A DNA stretch of 64,000 nucleotides. Source: Dendrocalamus latiflorus. Its lineage: Eukaryota > Streptophyta > Magnoliopsida > Poales > Poaceae. The translations under genes and the position numbers were made by a program. Shown here one piece after another: positions 44,101 to 54,247 of this stretch; the stretch's first letter is position 1; each line of letters opens with the position of its first letter. The stretch spans positions 11,934,640 through 11,998,639 of the forward strand of contig CM029640.1 of the NCBI GenBank assembly GCA_017311315.1, in the 5' to 3' direction. The notes below the pieces were generated by a model. The model did no database searches, had not been told where the DNA came from, and saw only the letters and a program-made list of their open reading frames with translations.

Positions 44101-47100
44101 TTGGCTAATTGGATCATGTAACGATGGTCGTGCAAGGCATTTTGCTTGTTTGCTTCAATCTGCAACGGAACCAATTTTGTCAAACCATATAACAGCATAA
44201 AGGAGTGGTTCTCAATACTGACGTACGTTTAGGGCCCTAAACAGTGGGACCGAACTATGTACTAATATTTTCATTATTTTCTTAAGCTTGGTGCTTAGAA
44301 GAATTAATTTACTGTCAGGTAGCTTTATCATGAGGTTATCATCATCGTATGAACACATCTTATGCAGGTGAGGACACTGTGTGAGAAAGCTAAAGAGATA
44401 TTGATGGAGGAAAGTAATGTTCAGGTATGCCTCTGTGCTTTCTACACGAAATCAGCAAGAAAATCTTCTGAACTTCAATGCATGCCCCTTTTTTGGGGCT
44501 AAAGTGAGTCTGAATTTTATTTGTTGTAACATGGATTTGTCTGTTGCCTATCCTATCCACAGTCTTGTGGATTGAGCTAAAGTAGAAAGGTATTTGGCTA
44601 CATATACTGTAATACATGCCTGCATACTTTGAAAAATAGGACACAGTCTTGGTTGATAACTTACTGTTCAGTGCAGCTTGAAGGATTTGTCTGAAGAGTG
44701 AGAATTGAAATTGATCAAATTGAACAGTATGATTGGTCTGGAAATTGTGGGGTTGTTGGCATCCTTGTTGCAGTCAATTATAATTTTCAGAAATTGTGTT
44801 ACAAATATTTCTTTAGTTTTTTATTTGTCTTAGTGGAATATGACCTAGAAAAGTGAAGATTGAATTATATTGCAAGACAATCTGAGCTTTCAGTTCTGGA
44901 TGAGCATGCTGGTGCAGCTTTGCGTTGTAGATGTCAGAATTTGTTTGTGTTGCATAATTTGTGGTTCATCTTTGCCATCGTTTTAATACTTTTACTTCCT
45001 TTCAGCCTGTGAGAAGTCCTGTTACAATATGTGGTGATATTCATGGCCAGTTTCATGATCTTGCTGAACTATTCCGAATTGGTGGAAAGGTATTGTCTAT
45101 CCTCTATATCCCTTGTTGTTCCCCCCTTCTCATGACCCTAAAGAAATATTGCCAAAAGATATGAAAGAAATATTGCCAAAAGATATGGGGGATTACGTGG
45201 ACCGTGGTTACTATTCTATTGAAACTGTAACGGTAGGACTACTAACCAGAACCTTATGCTTTAGCATTTATCTTAAAGGCCAAGTGCTAACTTTGTCTTC
45301 GAAATCAAACAGCTTTTGGTGGCCTTGAAAGTTCGTTATCCACAGCGAATTACGATTCTTAGAGGAAACCATGAGAGCCGACAGGTGTGTTGTTTTTTTA
45401 CCGTATTTTTGACCTGAATCCTAATGACACATTCTTATTTAGTCAATTTGAATCTCTGCTACTTTTTATAAGAAACATTTAAACTATTCTGTATTCACAT
45501 GCCATGATTTTTACATAAAGTATTAAGCTGAACTTCTAATCATTTTGCAGATCACTCAAGTTTATGGATTTTATGATGAGTGCTTGCGGAAGTGAGTAGC
45601 ATCTTTGCATACTGCTATACCTCTATTATGAATTGTCATCCTATGTTTATTCTTCAAGTGATGAAAGTAACGCAGTGAGGTATCGTATTATTGTTTATAG
45701 TTTTTTTGTGGCCTAGCCTTCCTTTCGATTAGGAAAGGTGATGTCCAAAGATTATATTGAACATTTCTTATATAACATCTGTGTTTTCTACAAACACCTA
45801 TTTCCTTACTGTGTTTCATATTTCTTTATGTGACAAAAATGTTTGGTTATACAATATATGAGACGTGAATCTTAATGAATCTGATTGTTCGTTTTATTTT
45901 TTACAAATTTTATCTTATTTTGTATTTTATCGTAGCGTTAGCACGGGCACACTACTATATTTGTAGTTATGTACATGGACAAAAATGAAATGAAACAAAG
46001 AAAATAGCTTCATGTTCCTTGCACAGTTTATTGGTAGTTATGTACATGGACATTTTAAACTGAATTACTAGGTTCCTTTGATTTAATTAATATGGCTAAA
46101 TCGACACTTCATCGGTTCATCCTATGCCAGAGTTACACCAATAGCTTGAAATTAAGATTCTTTTTGTTCTCATGTTTTTTTCATGTTAAGATTCTTTTTG
46201 TTCTCATGTTTTTTTCATGTCCCTGCTCAATCTAGAAGTATCAGAATATTAGGCCTGCATATCAGGGTCCTCTTCCATTTGTTTGCAAGCCGACCGCATA
46301 CGAGCTCGATCCAACCATATTCGACCGCTTCACAACGTGGTCGAAGTCCTCCGACTTCCCACGTGGTCGAAGCCGAAGACTGCCGACTATCGACCACAGC
46401 GGTCGAAGTCTCGACCTCCGACTACCTCTCGCGGTAACGTGGTCGTAACGCGCGGACTTCGCAACGTGATCGTTCATTCGAGCGCCGACTTCCAACCACA
46501 ACGGTCGTCGCGCCGACTTCGCAACGTGATCGTTAAAACCTCCCCCGGTCTGCTCGCGCGAGAGCGTTTCGACCACGTTCACTTCCTTCAACGTGGTCGG
46601 AGTCGCTTCCGACCACATACTGGTCTTCTCGACGTAGTCGCAGCTCCTTACGACCACGTACATAGCACCGCACTACACATGCAGACAATCAATCAGCACA
46701 AGTATCACAGCACAACACCTGGTCATAAACCTCCTACGACCACCCGAAAGCATAAGACATGAAGTGCCAGCAGCCTACGACCACACGCTAGGCTACTACG
46801 ACCATCAAGACATAAGCTACGACCAGTTAACAAACTGCTACGATCATCGCTAGCTTGCTACGACTTTATCGCACAAAGTCTAGACCTCATACGACCACTC
46901 TGTTGCACAGAGATACACTTGAGCTCACCAGAGCCTGCTCAAAGCCTACGACCTCAACCCAAGTCGTTACGACCGATTCCCAGGTCTTGCGACCGCTTCT
47001 AGAGACCATACGACCGGTTAAAATCACTTAAACAATAATGCACAAGACCTACGACCGCTCTCCAGGTCAAGACGACCAGCCCAGGAGTTGATACGACCGA

Positions 47101-50100
47101 TTCCCAGAGGAAACGATTGATCCTGGAGGTCATACGACCGGATACAAGATTGTTAGTGATATGCCCTAGAGGCAACATGGAGATGTTATATATCACGTAC
47201 TATGTTTATGATGCATTACTTTGTTCCTTGAAATAGACATTATCATTATTGATAAATGAGTATGTGACTTATTCATGTGACTCTTAATGCTAAGATGTTG
47301 CTATTTCTAAATGATCCCTGATCATAGATCATATGAGGAACAAATATGATTCAAAGATCAGCATATGTATTGATTGATGATCATGTCTCATGGATCATGG
47401 TATGGTGATACCAAATCAATAATATGGACATGTGTTAGTGAACATATGTTGGATAGACCCGCCATGAGACACTGCAGAGATTCCATGTGTCATCAGTTGG
47501 TCTCAAGTAGTGTTTATGTAGAATCCTTAGACTTGAGATCATCATGGTTCCCAACATGCGTAGTAGCTTATTTTGGGACTACTAAACACTACTCCGTAAC
47601 TGGGTAGTCATAAAAGTAGTCTTCGGGTTTGCTATGAAACATGTAGTGGGATGTGAATGATCAAGATAGAATTTGCCCCTCCTTATGGGATAGAATTTGG
47701 ATAAAAATCAGCAAAGCAAACAAATTTTCATAGAAAAATTCAAATGAACTCAAAAGCAAATGATCTCGGTTCCATTGGTTAGATTTTTATTTTAGATGAA
47801 TTTAGAAATTTGTTTCACTTAAATCGGAGTTAAAATGAATTAGTTATGAACATTTGAAGCTCTCTGTCCGAATAAATTTGGGAAAAAGCTGAAAGTCTGA
47901 CAGGCAGGACCCTCGGCCGACGGTCGGGTCGACAACGTGGTCGTAACAACTGTGTGGTCGTAAATACGACCACATGGTCGTAAGTTCGATCGCCGTGGTC
48001 GTAAACGGCTACGTGGTCGTGGCTACGACCGGGTGGTCAGTTACGACCGCTAGGTCGTAGTGGCCGGGTGGTCGGTTACGACCGCATGGTCGTATCGGTC
48101 GGGAGATCGGTTACGACCGCATGGTCGTTGCAGCCGAGCGGTCGGTTGCGACCGCATGGTCGTAGCTCGGGGACAAGCGGTCGTGAACGGTACTGTGCGG
48201 TCGTAATTGGGACAGATTGGTCGCAAATGGCTCTTGGGCGGTCGTAAATGGCGCGGAGTGGTTGTAAATGGTTCTGAGTGGTCGTAGGTGGCTTTGGAGT
48301 GGTCGTAGGTGGCACGGAGTGGTCGTAAACGACTCAGAGCGGCGGTCCCGGTCGAGGGCGGGGATGGTGTCGCGGTACTCCGGGGATGCCTCGGTGAAGA
48401 GGAATTGGACTGCGGCGGTGGCAATTGGCCCTAGCTCCTTCACCGGTCTTGGGGAAGAAGAGGTCGTCCGTGGCCTGTGGCGCTCGGGAGGCTAATTCTT
48501 TGAAGTGGGAGACTCAGTGGAGTAGTGTGGTGCGATCGGGAGCCCGGGTGTGTAACGAGGTCGGGTCTGAGTCGGACTCAGTCGGTTGTGGTCGTAGCCG
48601 GTCGGTCGTAGTCATAACCGGTCGGAAGTGGTCGTGGCTATCTACCGCGTGGTCGGAAGTGCTGGATTGCGATCGGAAGCGCTTGGGGGAAGTCGTAGCT
48701 GGTCATATGTGGTCGGACGGGCTCGTGCGCGGTCGGAAGCACTCGTAAGTGGTCAGAAGGGCTTCGACCACGATGATATCCGGTGTACGTGGTCTGAACG
48801 GGGTTCGACCACGATGGAACCTCTGGTTTTGGTCGTAGCCTTTTTGAATCGGTCGTAACGACTTGGGATTAGGTCGTAGGGCCTTGAGCATTGCTTGGCT
48901 TGTAAGTCGTAGCAAGCTACGTGGTGGTCGTAGTGATGTGTGTGCGGTCGTAGGCTGTGGGAAGTCTTTGGTGAGCTCGAGTGTTTCTCTATTTGGTGCA
49001 ACAGAGCGGTCGTTTGGGTCTAGACTTTGTGCGGTAGAGTCGTAGTGGCTTGTGATGGTCGTAGCAAGCTTTGAGGTGGTCGTATGGACTATGGATACGA
49101 CCACGTTGTAAAGTCGCTGAGCGTGGTCAAAGAAGGCTATGACCACGGTGTAAGTGGTCGTAAGATGAATTATAACCACAGAAAATGTGTTCGTAAGAAC
49201 TTACGACCACGGCAAACCGTCAATAGACATGGTCGAAAGGTGTTGGACCACAGCAAAACAAAAAGAGGCGTGCTCAAGAGGACCTACGACCACAGCAAGG
49301 CAAAGTAGGAGGCGATCGAGTGGTTTACGACCACGTTAGAGAAAGATCGAAGGTGATCCGAAGGCGTACGACCACATTTGAGCATTGCGTGTTGGGTGGT
49401 TCCGACCGGTCACGTATTTATGTGACATTCATTTTGTGACAAAAATATTTGGTTATACAATATATGAGACGTGAATCTTAATGAATCTGATTGCTTGTTT
49501 TATTTTTTACAAATTTTATCTTCTTTTGTATTTTACCGTAGCGTTAGCACGAGAACTATACTAGTTTTCATAATTGAGCTCCAAATCAATTTCACCCAAG
49601 GCAAGTAACTAGTTTTTACCATATAAATTACTCTTTTCGATTGCATATGGGTGATACTAACAGGATGATTCTCAGCAAATGACAAAAAAATTTAGCCAAG
49701 GCAAAATGACACAAAAATTTAGCAAGGGCAATGGAGTGTCAAAAATTTAGCAAGTGACTAATTTAGAGGAACAGGGCCAGGGGAAGCTCTCCCAGTTTCT
49801 TATTGAACTAAAAAAAGATTATTTAGAAAGTTCAGCTCAGAGCCTACAGTTTAACAAGAAAAACAGATCCAAGAACATAACTGTGACAACCTTCACTCAC
49901 CAGCACATTGCGGGACAGGTTCTCAAAGCCAGTTTGTATACACATCGAGGTTTGCAATATCCAAACCATCAAGAATATTTTCACACATAATAGCTCCCAC
50001 CTAGCTAGATGGTATTTGTGCTTATTTTCTGCATCACTCCAGGACAACCTCATCCTAGGTTTATCTAGTTCTTCTACTGTTCTGTTCCCATGTATGTTCA

Positions 50101-50932
50101 TTTGGTAAAATGAAAACCTTTTTAAGAATTAAAGTGCTCATGAGGCTTACTCTCACTAAAGATAACCTAGTGAGAAGAAATTGGAGAGGGAACGCTGATT
50201 GTTGTTTCTCCTCCATGACTGAAAGCATTCAGATTTCTTTCCATTTTCCTTTTAACCTGTCCTTTGGCTCGCTATGTGCCTATTTATGGAATGCCTTTTT
50301 CTACAGGAGTCACAGATTAAACTACAGCCGCAATTACACGCATTCCACATATTCAAGGCCTAAATCAAGAAGAAAAGATGGACCACACCCCCACATTCGC
50401 AAATTTGGCAGAGATTTTGAAGAAACCACCCTTGATGTGTAGCAAATCAATAGAGCTGAAAAGGAAGAGAAGCGAAAGGATTCATATCTCTTTTCTTTTC
50501 TTTCTTTTAACCTGTTCCTTGGCTCGCTATGGACAGAATGCCTTTTTCTACAGGAACCCCGAATTTACAAATTAGGCAGAGATTTTGCAGACACGACTCT
50601 TGCTGTGGAGCAAATCAATAGAACAGAAACAGAAGAGAAGGGAAAGGATTCAAGAGGTGGTTACGATTGGAAGCGGAGCTGGTCTTCAGGGACGCTGTCG
50701 ATGAGGTTGATCTGGTCGTACAACGAGAAGGTCCTCCTGGTCACGTCCACACCCCTAATCAGATCAAGCGGCAAGGACAAGGCTTCCTCCGGGAGGAAGG
50801 GAAGCCGACGCACAATGCTTACCTGAGAGACGGGAGGTGCCTGAGCCTTGGGGCGTTGGAGATGGGCTCGCTGCGCAGCGACTTCACCAGCTGCGGCAGC
50901 GTCGCCAGCGCCTTCTGCCCCCGCGCCGCCAT
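41122..50932 (-). CDS. NDUFAF3: NDUFAF3/Mth938-type complex I assembly factor, six exons
   Basis: Exons 50932-50823, 50736-50665, 42164-42048, 41842-41808, 41445-41345 and 41208-41122 join in phase across GT-AG introns to 522 nt, 173 aa plus stop. The product begins MAARGQKALATLPQLVKSLR, a basic amphipathic presequence fitting mitochondrial import. It then carries the Mth938/DUF498 fold: YDDTGFKINNVRYEGSLLI, MTWIPKTFAEITAESL, EILILGCGRHIHPISPELR, STGMKLEAIDSRNAASTYN and EEGRPVAAAVLPYG. The human homologue helps assemble early mitochondrial complex I. Intron 2 is 8.5 kb because it holds the Helitron at 42644-49564; without it 1.6 kb. Every exon of copy D is also recognisable. Head-to-head with the gene at 52150. 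Confidence 0.9.
42830..43427 (+). other. GC- and CCT-rich leader inside the Helitron
   Basis: Very rich in CTCC/CGCC, open in several frames on both strands because stops are rare in it. It ends in AAACCCTAGCCGCCGCCACG, which looks like the 5' leader of the captured trihelix gene. I do not support a protein here. Confidence 0.6.
43430..43616 (+). pseudogene. trihelix transcription factor, first-exon fragment
   Basis: From ATG at 43430: MSSSSSPPPDPEAVSSPD, an Ala/Gly-rich linker, then RLPPPCWTHEETLALI, the first residues of the trihelix (GT-type, Myb-like) DNA-binding domain of plant ASIL/6B-interacting-like proteins. The expected continuation (EAYRDKWYALRRG-like) is replaced at about 43617 by Rab coding sequence. 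The frame is then lost. Confidence 0.75.
43617..43815 (+). pseudogene. Rab11/RabA small GTPase, first-exon fragment
   Basis: Reads FDYLFKVVLIGDSGV, then SRFTKNEFNLESKSTIGVEF, ATRSLQVDG and VIKAQIWDTAGQERYR, the P-loop approach, switch I and the WDTAGQE G3 box of the plant RabA (Rab11) family. About 16 bp coding GKSNL is deleted from the P-loop and 7 bp is inserted after QVDG (near 43752), so nucleotide binding and frame are both lost. RabA proteins direct trans-Golgi and endosome traffic. Confidence 0.88.
44368..45591 (+). pseudogene. PP2A catalytic subunit, exons 2-6 fragment with introns
   Basis: Five exons: 44368-44424 (VRTLCEKAKEILMEESNVQ), 45006-45089 (TICGDIHGQFHDLAELFRI), about 45185-45232 (GDYVDRGYYSIETVT), 45313-45384 (RYPQRITILRGNHESRQ) and 45551-45591 (ITQVYGFYDECLR). 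They contain the GDxHG, GDxVDRG and GNHE metal-binding motifs of PPP-family phosphatases. Exon joins other than the third keep AG and GT signals. The start of the third exon (the CPDTNYLFM-coding part) is replaced by two copies of a 24-bp unit, AAAGAAATATTGCCAAAAGA plus TATG. The first exon and C-terminal half are absent. Confidence 0.9.
45838..45955 (+). repeat. internal near-copy of the Helitron 3' end
   Basis: GACAAAAATGTTTGGTTATA through CGTAGCGTTAGCACGGGCAC matches 49438-49555 with a few differences. After the hairpin it reads ACTACTAT rather than the CTAG stop. Sequence 45956-46240 after it is AT-rich, with a 34-bp unit (TTAAGATTCTTTTTGTTC...) repeated twice at about 46152-46219. Confidence 0.9.
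46300..49400. repeat. array of TACGACC / GGTCGTA motifs with orientation switch
   Basis: Dozens of CGACCA/CGACCG hexamers, mostly TACGACC-oriented from 46300 to 47140, GGTCGTA-oriented from 47925 to 49080, then TACGACCAC again to 49375. Left and right blocks share an inverted repeat: about 46850-46985 (CGCACAAAGTCTAGACC, TGTTGCAC, CCAAGTCGTTACGACCGATT) is the reverse complement of about 48850-49055. GC-rich CGACCACGTGGTCG-type palindromes occur throughout. ORFs here are by-products of the repeat. Confidence 0.85.
47151..47920 (+). mobile_element. Angela/RIRE1-like copia LTR fragment
   Basis: TGTTAGTGATATGCCCTAGAGG, GTAACTGGGTAGTCATAAA and GTAGTGGGATGTGAATGATC are hallmarks of the BARE/Angela/RIRE1 LTR family. 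It separates the two motif blocks. I cannot identify its 3' border; it may extend into the GGTCGTA block. Confidence 0.6.
49565..50660. repeat. copy C, intron 2 remainder of the NDUFAF3-like gene
   Basis: Matches copy D 62084-63335. Non-coding: T-rich tracts, no domain. The short ORFs (for example 50110-50442) have counterparts in copy D but with frame differences. Confidence 0.7.
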
Positions 50933-50961
50933 CTCCTCCTCCTCGTCGCCTCCCTCTCTGC

Positions 50962-51851
50962 TAGGGGTGGCAATGGGCCCATTCTTGTTCCCCAGTTTAT
51001 TTAGCACTGACGCGGCTCGGCCCAAACCCTAATCCTCTCAGTGCCTGACGCCTCCGCTGCCTGCCTGCCTGCCTCGGTCATTCATTCGCTCAGTTCTCAC
51101 GGTCTCACCCCTCTGCCTCCCTCTCCCTCGGAAGCGGCGGCTGCCACGCGCACAGAGCAGTGCCACTGCCGGCGCTCGCGCCCACGCCGGCGAGTGGGCG
51201 ACCGGACCTCTCCGGACTCCGGTCTTCCACTCCGCGTCTCCGCCCCGCAGCGAGCCCTGACGACTGGATCTGCTCCTCCCGGCGAGCGGCGACTGGATCT
51301 CCTCCTCCCAGCCCGGCACGGCCGCAGCAAGCTCCTCCCGGCGGCAGGACCGCCGGATCTACAATATCTGCTGCCATCATTTATTAATCAACTTGGTATG
51401 TTTCTCTTTACACAGTTTTCATGAACACTGATCCAATTCAAAGCTTACAGTACTACTACCTGCTAGTTTGTTTATGCATATTATTGGGGTAGGAATGACT
51501 GCATATTATTTTGGACGACCTGATTCTTTTTGTTGAATTAGCTGGATTCTTTTGAATGTTTCTTGTGAGATTTCAGCAGCTCCTATGTTATGTACTTGTG
51601 TTTATCTGCTTAACCGAGTCCTTGGAGACCATGTAGCTCAGTTGCATACTTGCATATTTTACTGGAACATTTCAAATTCTTGGTAACTGAATTGTCGGGG
51701 CGCCCGCTCCCCACGGGTACCCGAATTCCCGTCGGGGGCGGGGAATGGGGTGTTGCCATCCCCACAACCGGGGACAGGGGGATTTTCACACGCACGGGGA
51801 TGGGGGCATTCCCCTACTCCCCGGCGGGGAATGCCCCCGTTGCCATCCCTG
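50962..51851. mobile_element. hAT-type termini around the shared promoter
   Basis: TAGGGGTGGCAATGGG at 50962 and CCCCGTTGCCATCCCTG ending at 51851 are inverted, hAT-style ends. The right part (51690-51851) is a run of CCCCATCCCCG/CGGGGATGGGG inverted segments. I do not find an 8-bp target duplication. It could instead be two separate hAT fragments. Confidence 0.4.
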
Positions 51852-52149
51852 ACCCCCCCGGTAAATTGCAATAATTTTCGATGGTATTAGATTCAAAGCT
51901 TCGGAGCAATTTTTCCCTAGAACAACCACACCCTACCCAATCGACCAGTGGGCAGGGTTATTGCAATTTACGGATGAGTCCCCGGTTGGGGATGTTGCCC
52001 GTATCACCCATGAGCTGGCGTAGAAAACATGTTGCTGTTAATTGGACTCGGACTGGAGTTATTATTTGTATATATCCTCTCTTAGTTGGATTTTTTGACA
52101 GGACTTAGTAGGGTTGTTGTGCACTTTGTGCTGCGAAGAAGACGTGGAG
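51030..52149 (+). promoter_or_regulatory. 5' untranslated exon and intron of the TOM2B-like gene
   Basis: GCCCAAACCCTAATCCTCTC at about 51019-51040 is typical of a grass transcript start. A GC-rich exon follows to about 51393 and ends at a GTATGTTTC donor. A perfect polypyrimidine-AG acceptor (TTTTTTGACAG) at 52090-52100 precedes the coding exon. The NDUFAF3-like gene starts 100 bp away on the other strand. Exon borders are inferred from splice signals. Confidence 0.5.
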
Positions 52150-53592
52150 ATGGCTGCGGCTGCTGGCAGTGGTGGAGGAGCGAAGGCCACGGCGGCAGAG
52201 CAGATAGCGCAGGCTGTGCAGTCCACGTCCAACCTCCTCCAACTCATGGAGCAGTCCTCCCCTGCTCAGGTCTCACCTCGCTCTTCATCTATCCCTTCTA
52301 GCTTTCCATCCTTCTTGTCTGTTCCAGTTATCTACAAGTTCCTTGGTGTTTTGCATTAGTTTGGTGATCAAAAGAAAATTTTGGGCAAAATTGACAGGAA
52401 TTGGTGCTACTAATCACTACATGACATTTCTTTGAGTGCCCCCTAGGTTATGATGGATTTACTCGTTAGCGAACTTACTTGCACATAGTTCTTCCATTTT
52501 ACTCCCTCCGTTTCATAATCAATAGCAATATTAATCTATATTAAGGGATTTTCCAATGCCTCAATTAGTTGTACGCCATTATGGTTGATGTTACTTTGTT
52601 GCAAGTTGCATCTTATCATCTAAATGGTTTCTTCACTTTAAGGACAAGTCATCTGACATTTGATAGACATCAAATGAGTAGTGGGTGCTTTGATTGGCAT
52701 TGAGAAAATCCCACAATGCTACTCTGAAGTGTGTGGATGCAGCTGGACTGGTTCTATGTTTTCTTTCTTGTCCTGGCCTGATGGAGCAGAATCACTAAAT
52801 TCAGAATTGCTCCACAATTCTTCCTGATTCTGGTCATCTTTTGTCCCCAATATACCAAACTTTTCTTTTCTTGCTTCAACTACCTAAATGCCAATTCACT
52901 GAAATTCAGGAGCGTCCATGCATCTATGACTCTGCGCCCAGCAGAAATATCTTATGTGTTATTGCGATATATATCATCAAATAGTGCTCTCATGGTTATC
53001 CAGTTGTTACCGGTTACTAGTGTGTGAATTCAATTGATCATTAGTTAACAGAGGGTCCTTTTGGTCGTAGGTTCACTTAGCAAAACTTCCCAAGAATCTA
53101 TTGGCGAAAGCATCTCTTGCAAAGAACACAGAGCAAGTAAGGAGTACATGTATTATTGGATGCAAAACTGCTTGCCGAAGAGTAGGTATTAACATTTGTG
53201 TGCTATTCTAGGTGCTACAGCAACTACCTAACGTAATTTCTTCCTTGGATGCTTATATGGACAGTAGCTTGCAAAGGTGAGATTCCCCAATTTTTGTCAT
53301 TTGCATACTCATTCTGTTCACTAAGAAACTTTTAAGATTTTCTGTAACTTATCCACAAAACTTCTGGAACCATTTGTACATATTTCAACTAATGGCAGAG
53401 TTGACATTGTTATTTCTTGAAAATCACCTCTGCTAACCTCCTTTTTTGAAACTTTGCAGTGCATCTCAAATTATGACCGTCACACAGATCTTGTCAAACA
53501 TGGAGAACACCCAGCTGAGAACTAACTTGCCTGCCTCTCGGTTACAGAAAGATCAGCAGAATACTGACCCTGGAGAATTCAGAGTTGAATGA
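52150..53592 (+). CDS. TOM2B: TOM2B-like small basic protein, four exons
   Basis: Exons 52150-52269, 53071-53136, 53212-53276 and 53460-53592 join in phase through GT-AG introns to 384 nt, 127 aa plus stop. The product begins MAAAAGSGGGAKATAAEQ and contains QAVQSTSNLLQLMEQSSPAQ, HLAKLPKNLLAKASLAKNT, VLQQLPNVISSLDAYMDSSL and QIMTVTQILSNMENTQLR: short helices, no transmembrane segment, no known catalytic site. Length and sequence recall plant TOBAMOVIRUS MULTIPLICATION 2B (about 120 aa), a host factor; the match is from memory. Intron 1 (52270-53070) contains a Stowaway-like CTCCCTCCGTTTCATAAT at 52502-52519. The reading frame is intact, so it is probably functional. Confidence 0.75.
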
Positions 53593-54247
53593 TGTGTTCA
53601 CTGAGGCTTGTAATCTTTTGAAAAGTATAGTTCTTTGAGGCCACCTCTATTCTTGTTTGCAGATATTCAACAATTCTACTTAATTCTGCTTGTAAATGCT
53701 TCTTCAACAAAGTAACTTTGGTGGTATTGTTTCGTCAGTGGCGTCTTGCAGTGATTAGAACATTTCAAAATGGCGACTTTGCCCCATGTAGATCTTGAAT
53801 TGCTTACCACAATCATCTAAACTGATGATCGTATTTCCATAGATGCGGATTATTTATTTATTTATTTACTGCGTTATGAATTATCAACCCATGCCATACA
53901 TACCTGGAATTGTTTCAAGAAATTCAAACACAAGGAGTTGGGCCATCTTAACCGTCTATTTCTTCTTTTCTTGGTTACACTGCTGCTTTTATCAAAGACT
54001 AGGCTTTGCTGTCTTCTGCTGACGAACATGAAATCTGAAGGCTTACCATGTGATCCAGGAGATGCCTCAGCTGCAGGCAAAGGAGCCTTGTTGCTTACTG
54101 TTGTTTCAAGGTCTACTGACTAGTGACCACAATGCACAGGGCATGATTTTGTTAGCTTTTAGTTTCAGTCTGGGTTTTATGAAACCATTATACTAACCCT
54201 GTGTGCGTGATATGTGTTTTGGATGTCTGGAGGCAACGCACCTCTTA
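53593..54247 (+). other. 3' region of the TOM2B-like gene
   Basis: No second gene seen. AATAAA-like signals are not obvious; TTATTTATTTATTTATTTAC at 53851-53870 is AU-rich. A minus-strand frame (53874-54080) shows no domain. Confidence 0.4.

Larger units (their letters stand above)
42644..49564 (+). mobile_element. Helitron with three captured gene fragments
   Basis: A 6921-bp insertion beginning TCTAAACTAATAATCC and ending CACGAGAACTATACTAG, placed between A (42643) and T (49565). It has no target duplication or inverted ends. Copy D retains the unoccupied A|T at 62083/62084 in identical flanks. TC start, CTAG end and A|T target are the Helitron rules. Just before the end CCGTAGCGTTAGCACGAG can fold as a short stem, degenerate here. 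No Rep/helicase gene is present, so it is non-autonomous. Cargo on the plus strand: trihelix, Rab and PP2A fragments, then a nested repeat region. Confidence 0.93.

Noticed and set aside
46183..49308. ORFs rich in TTT/RPPR or GRK repeats
   Set aside because: Translations of the TACGACC/GGTCGTA array in different frames, not proteins.
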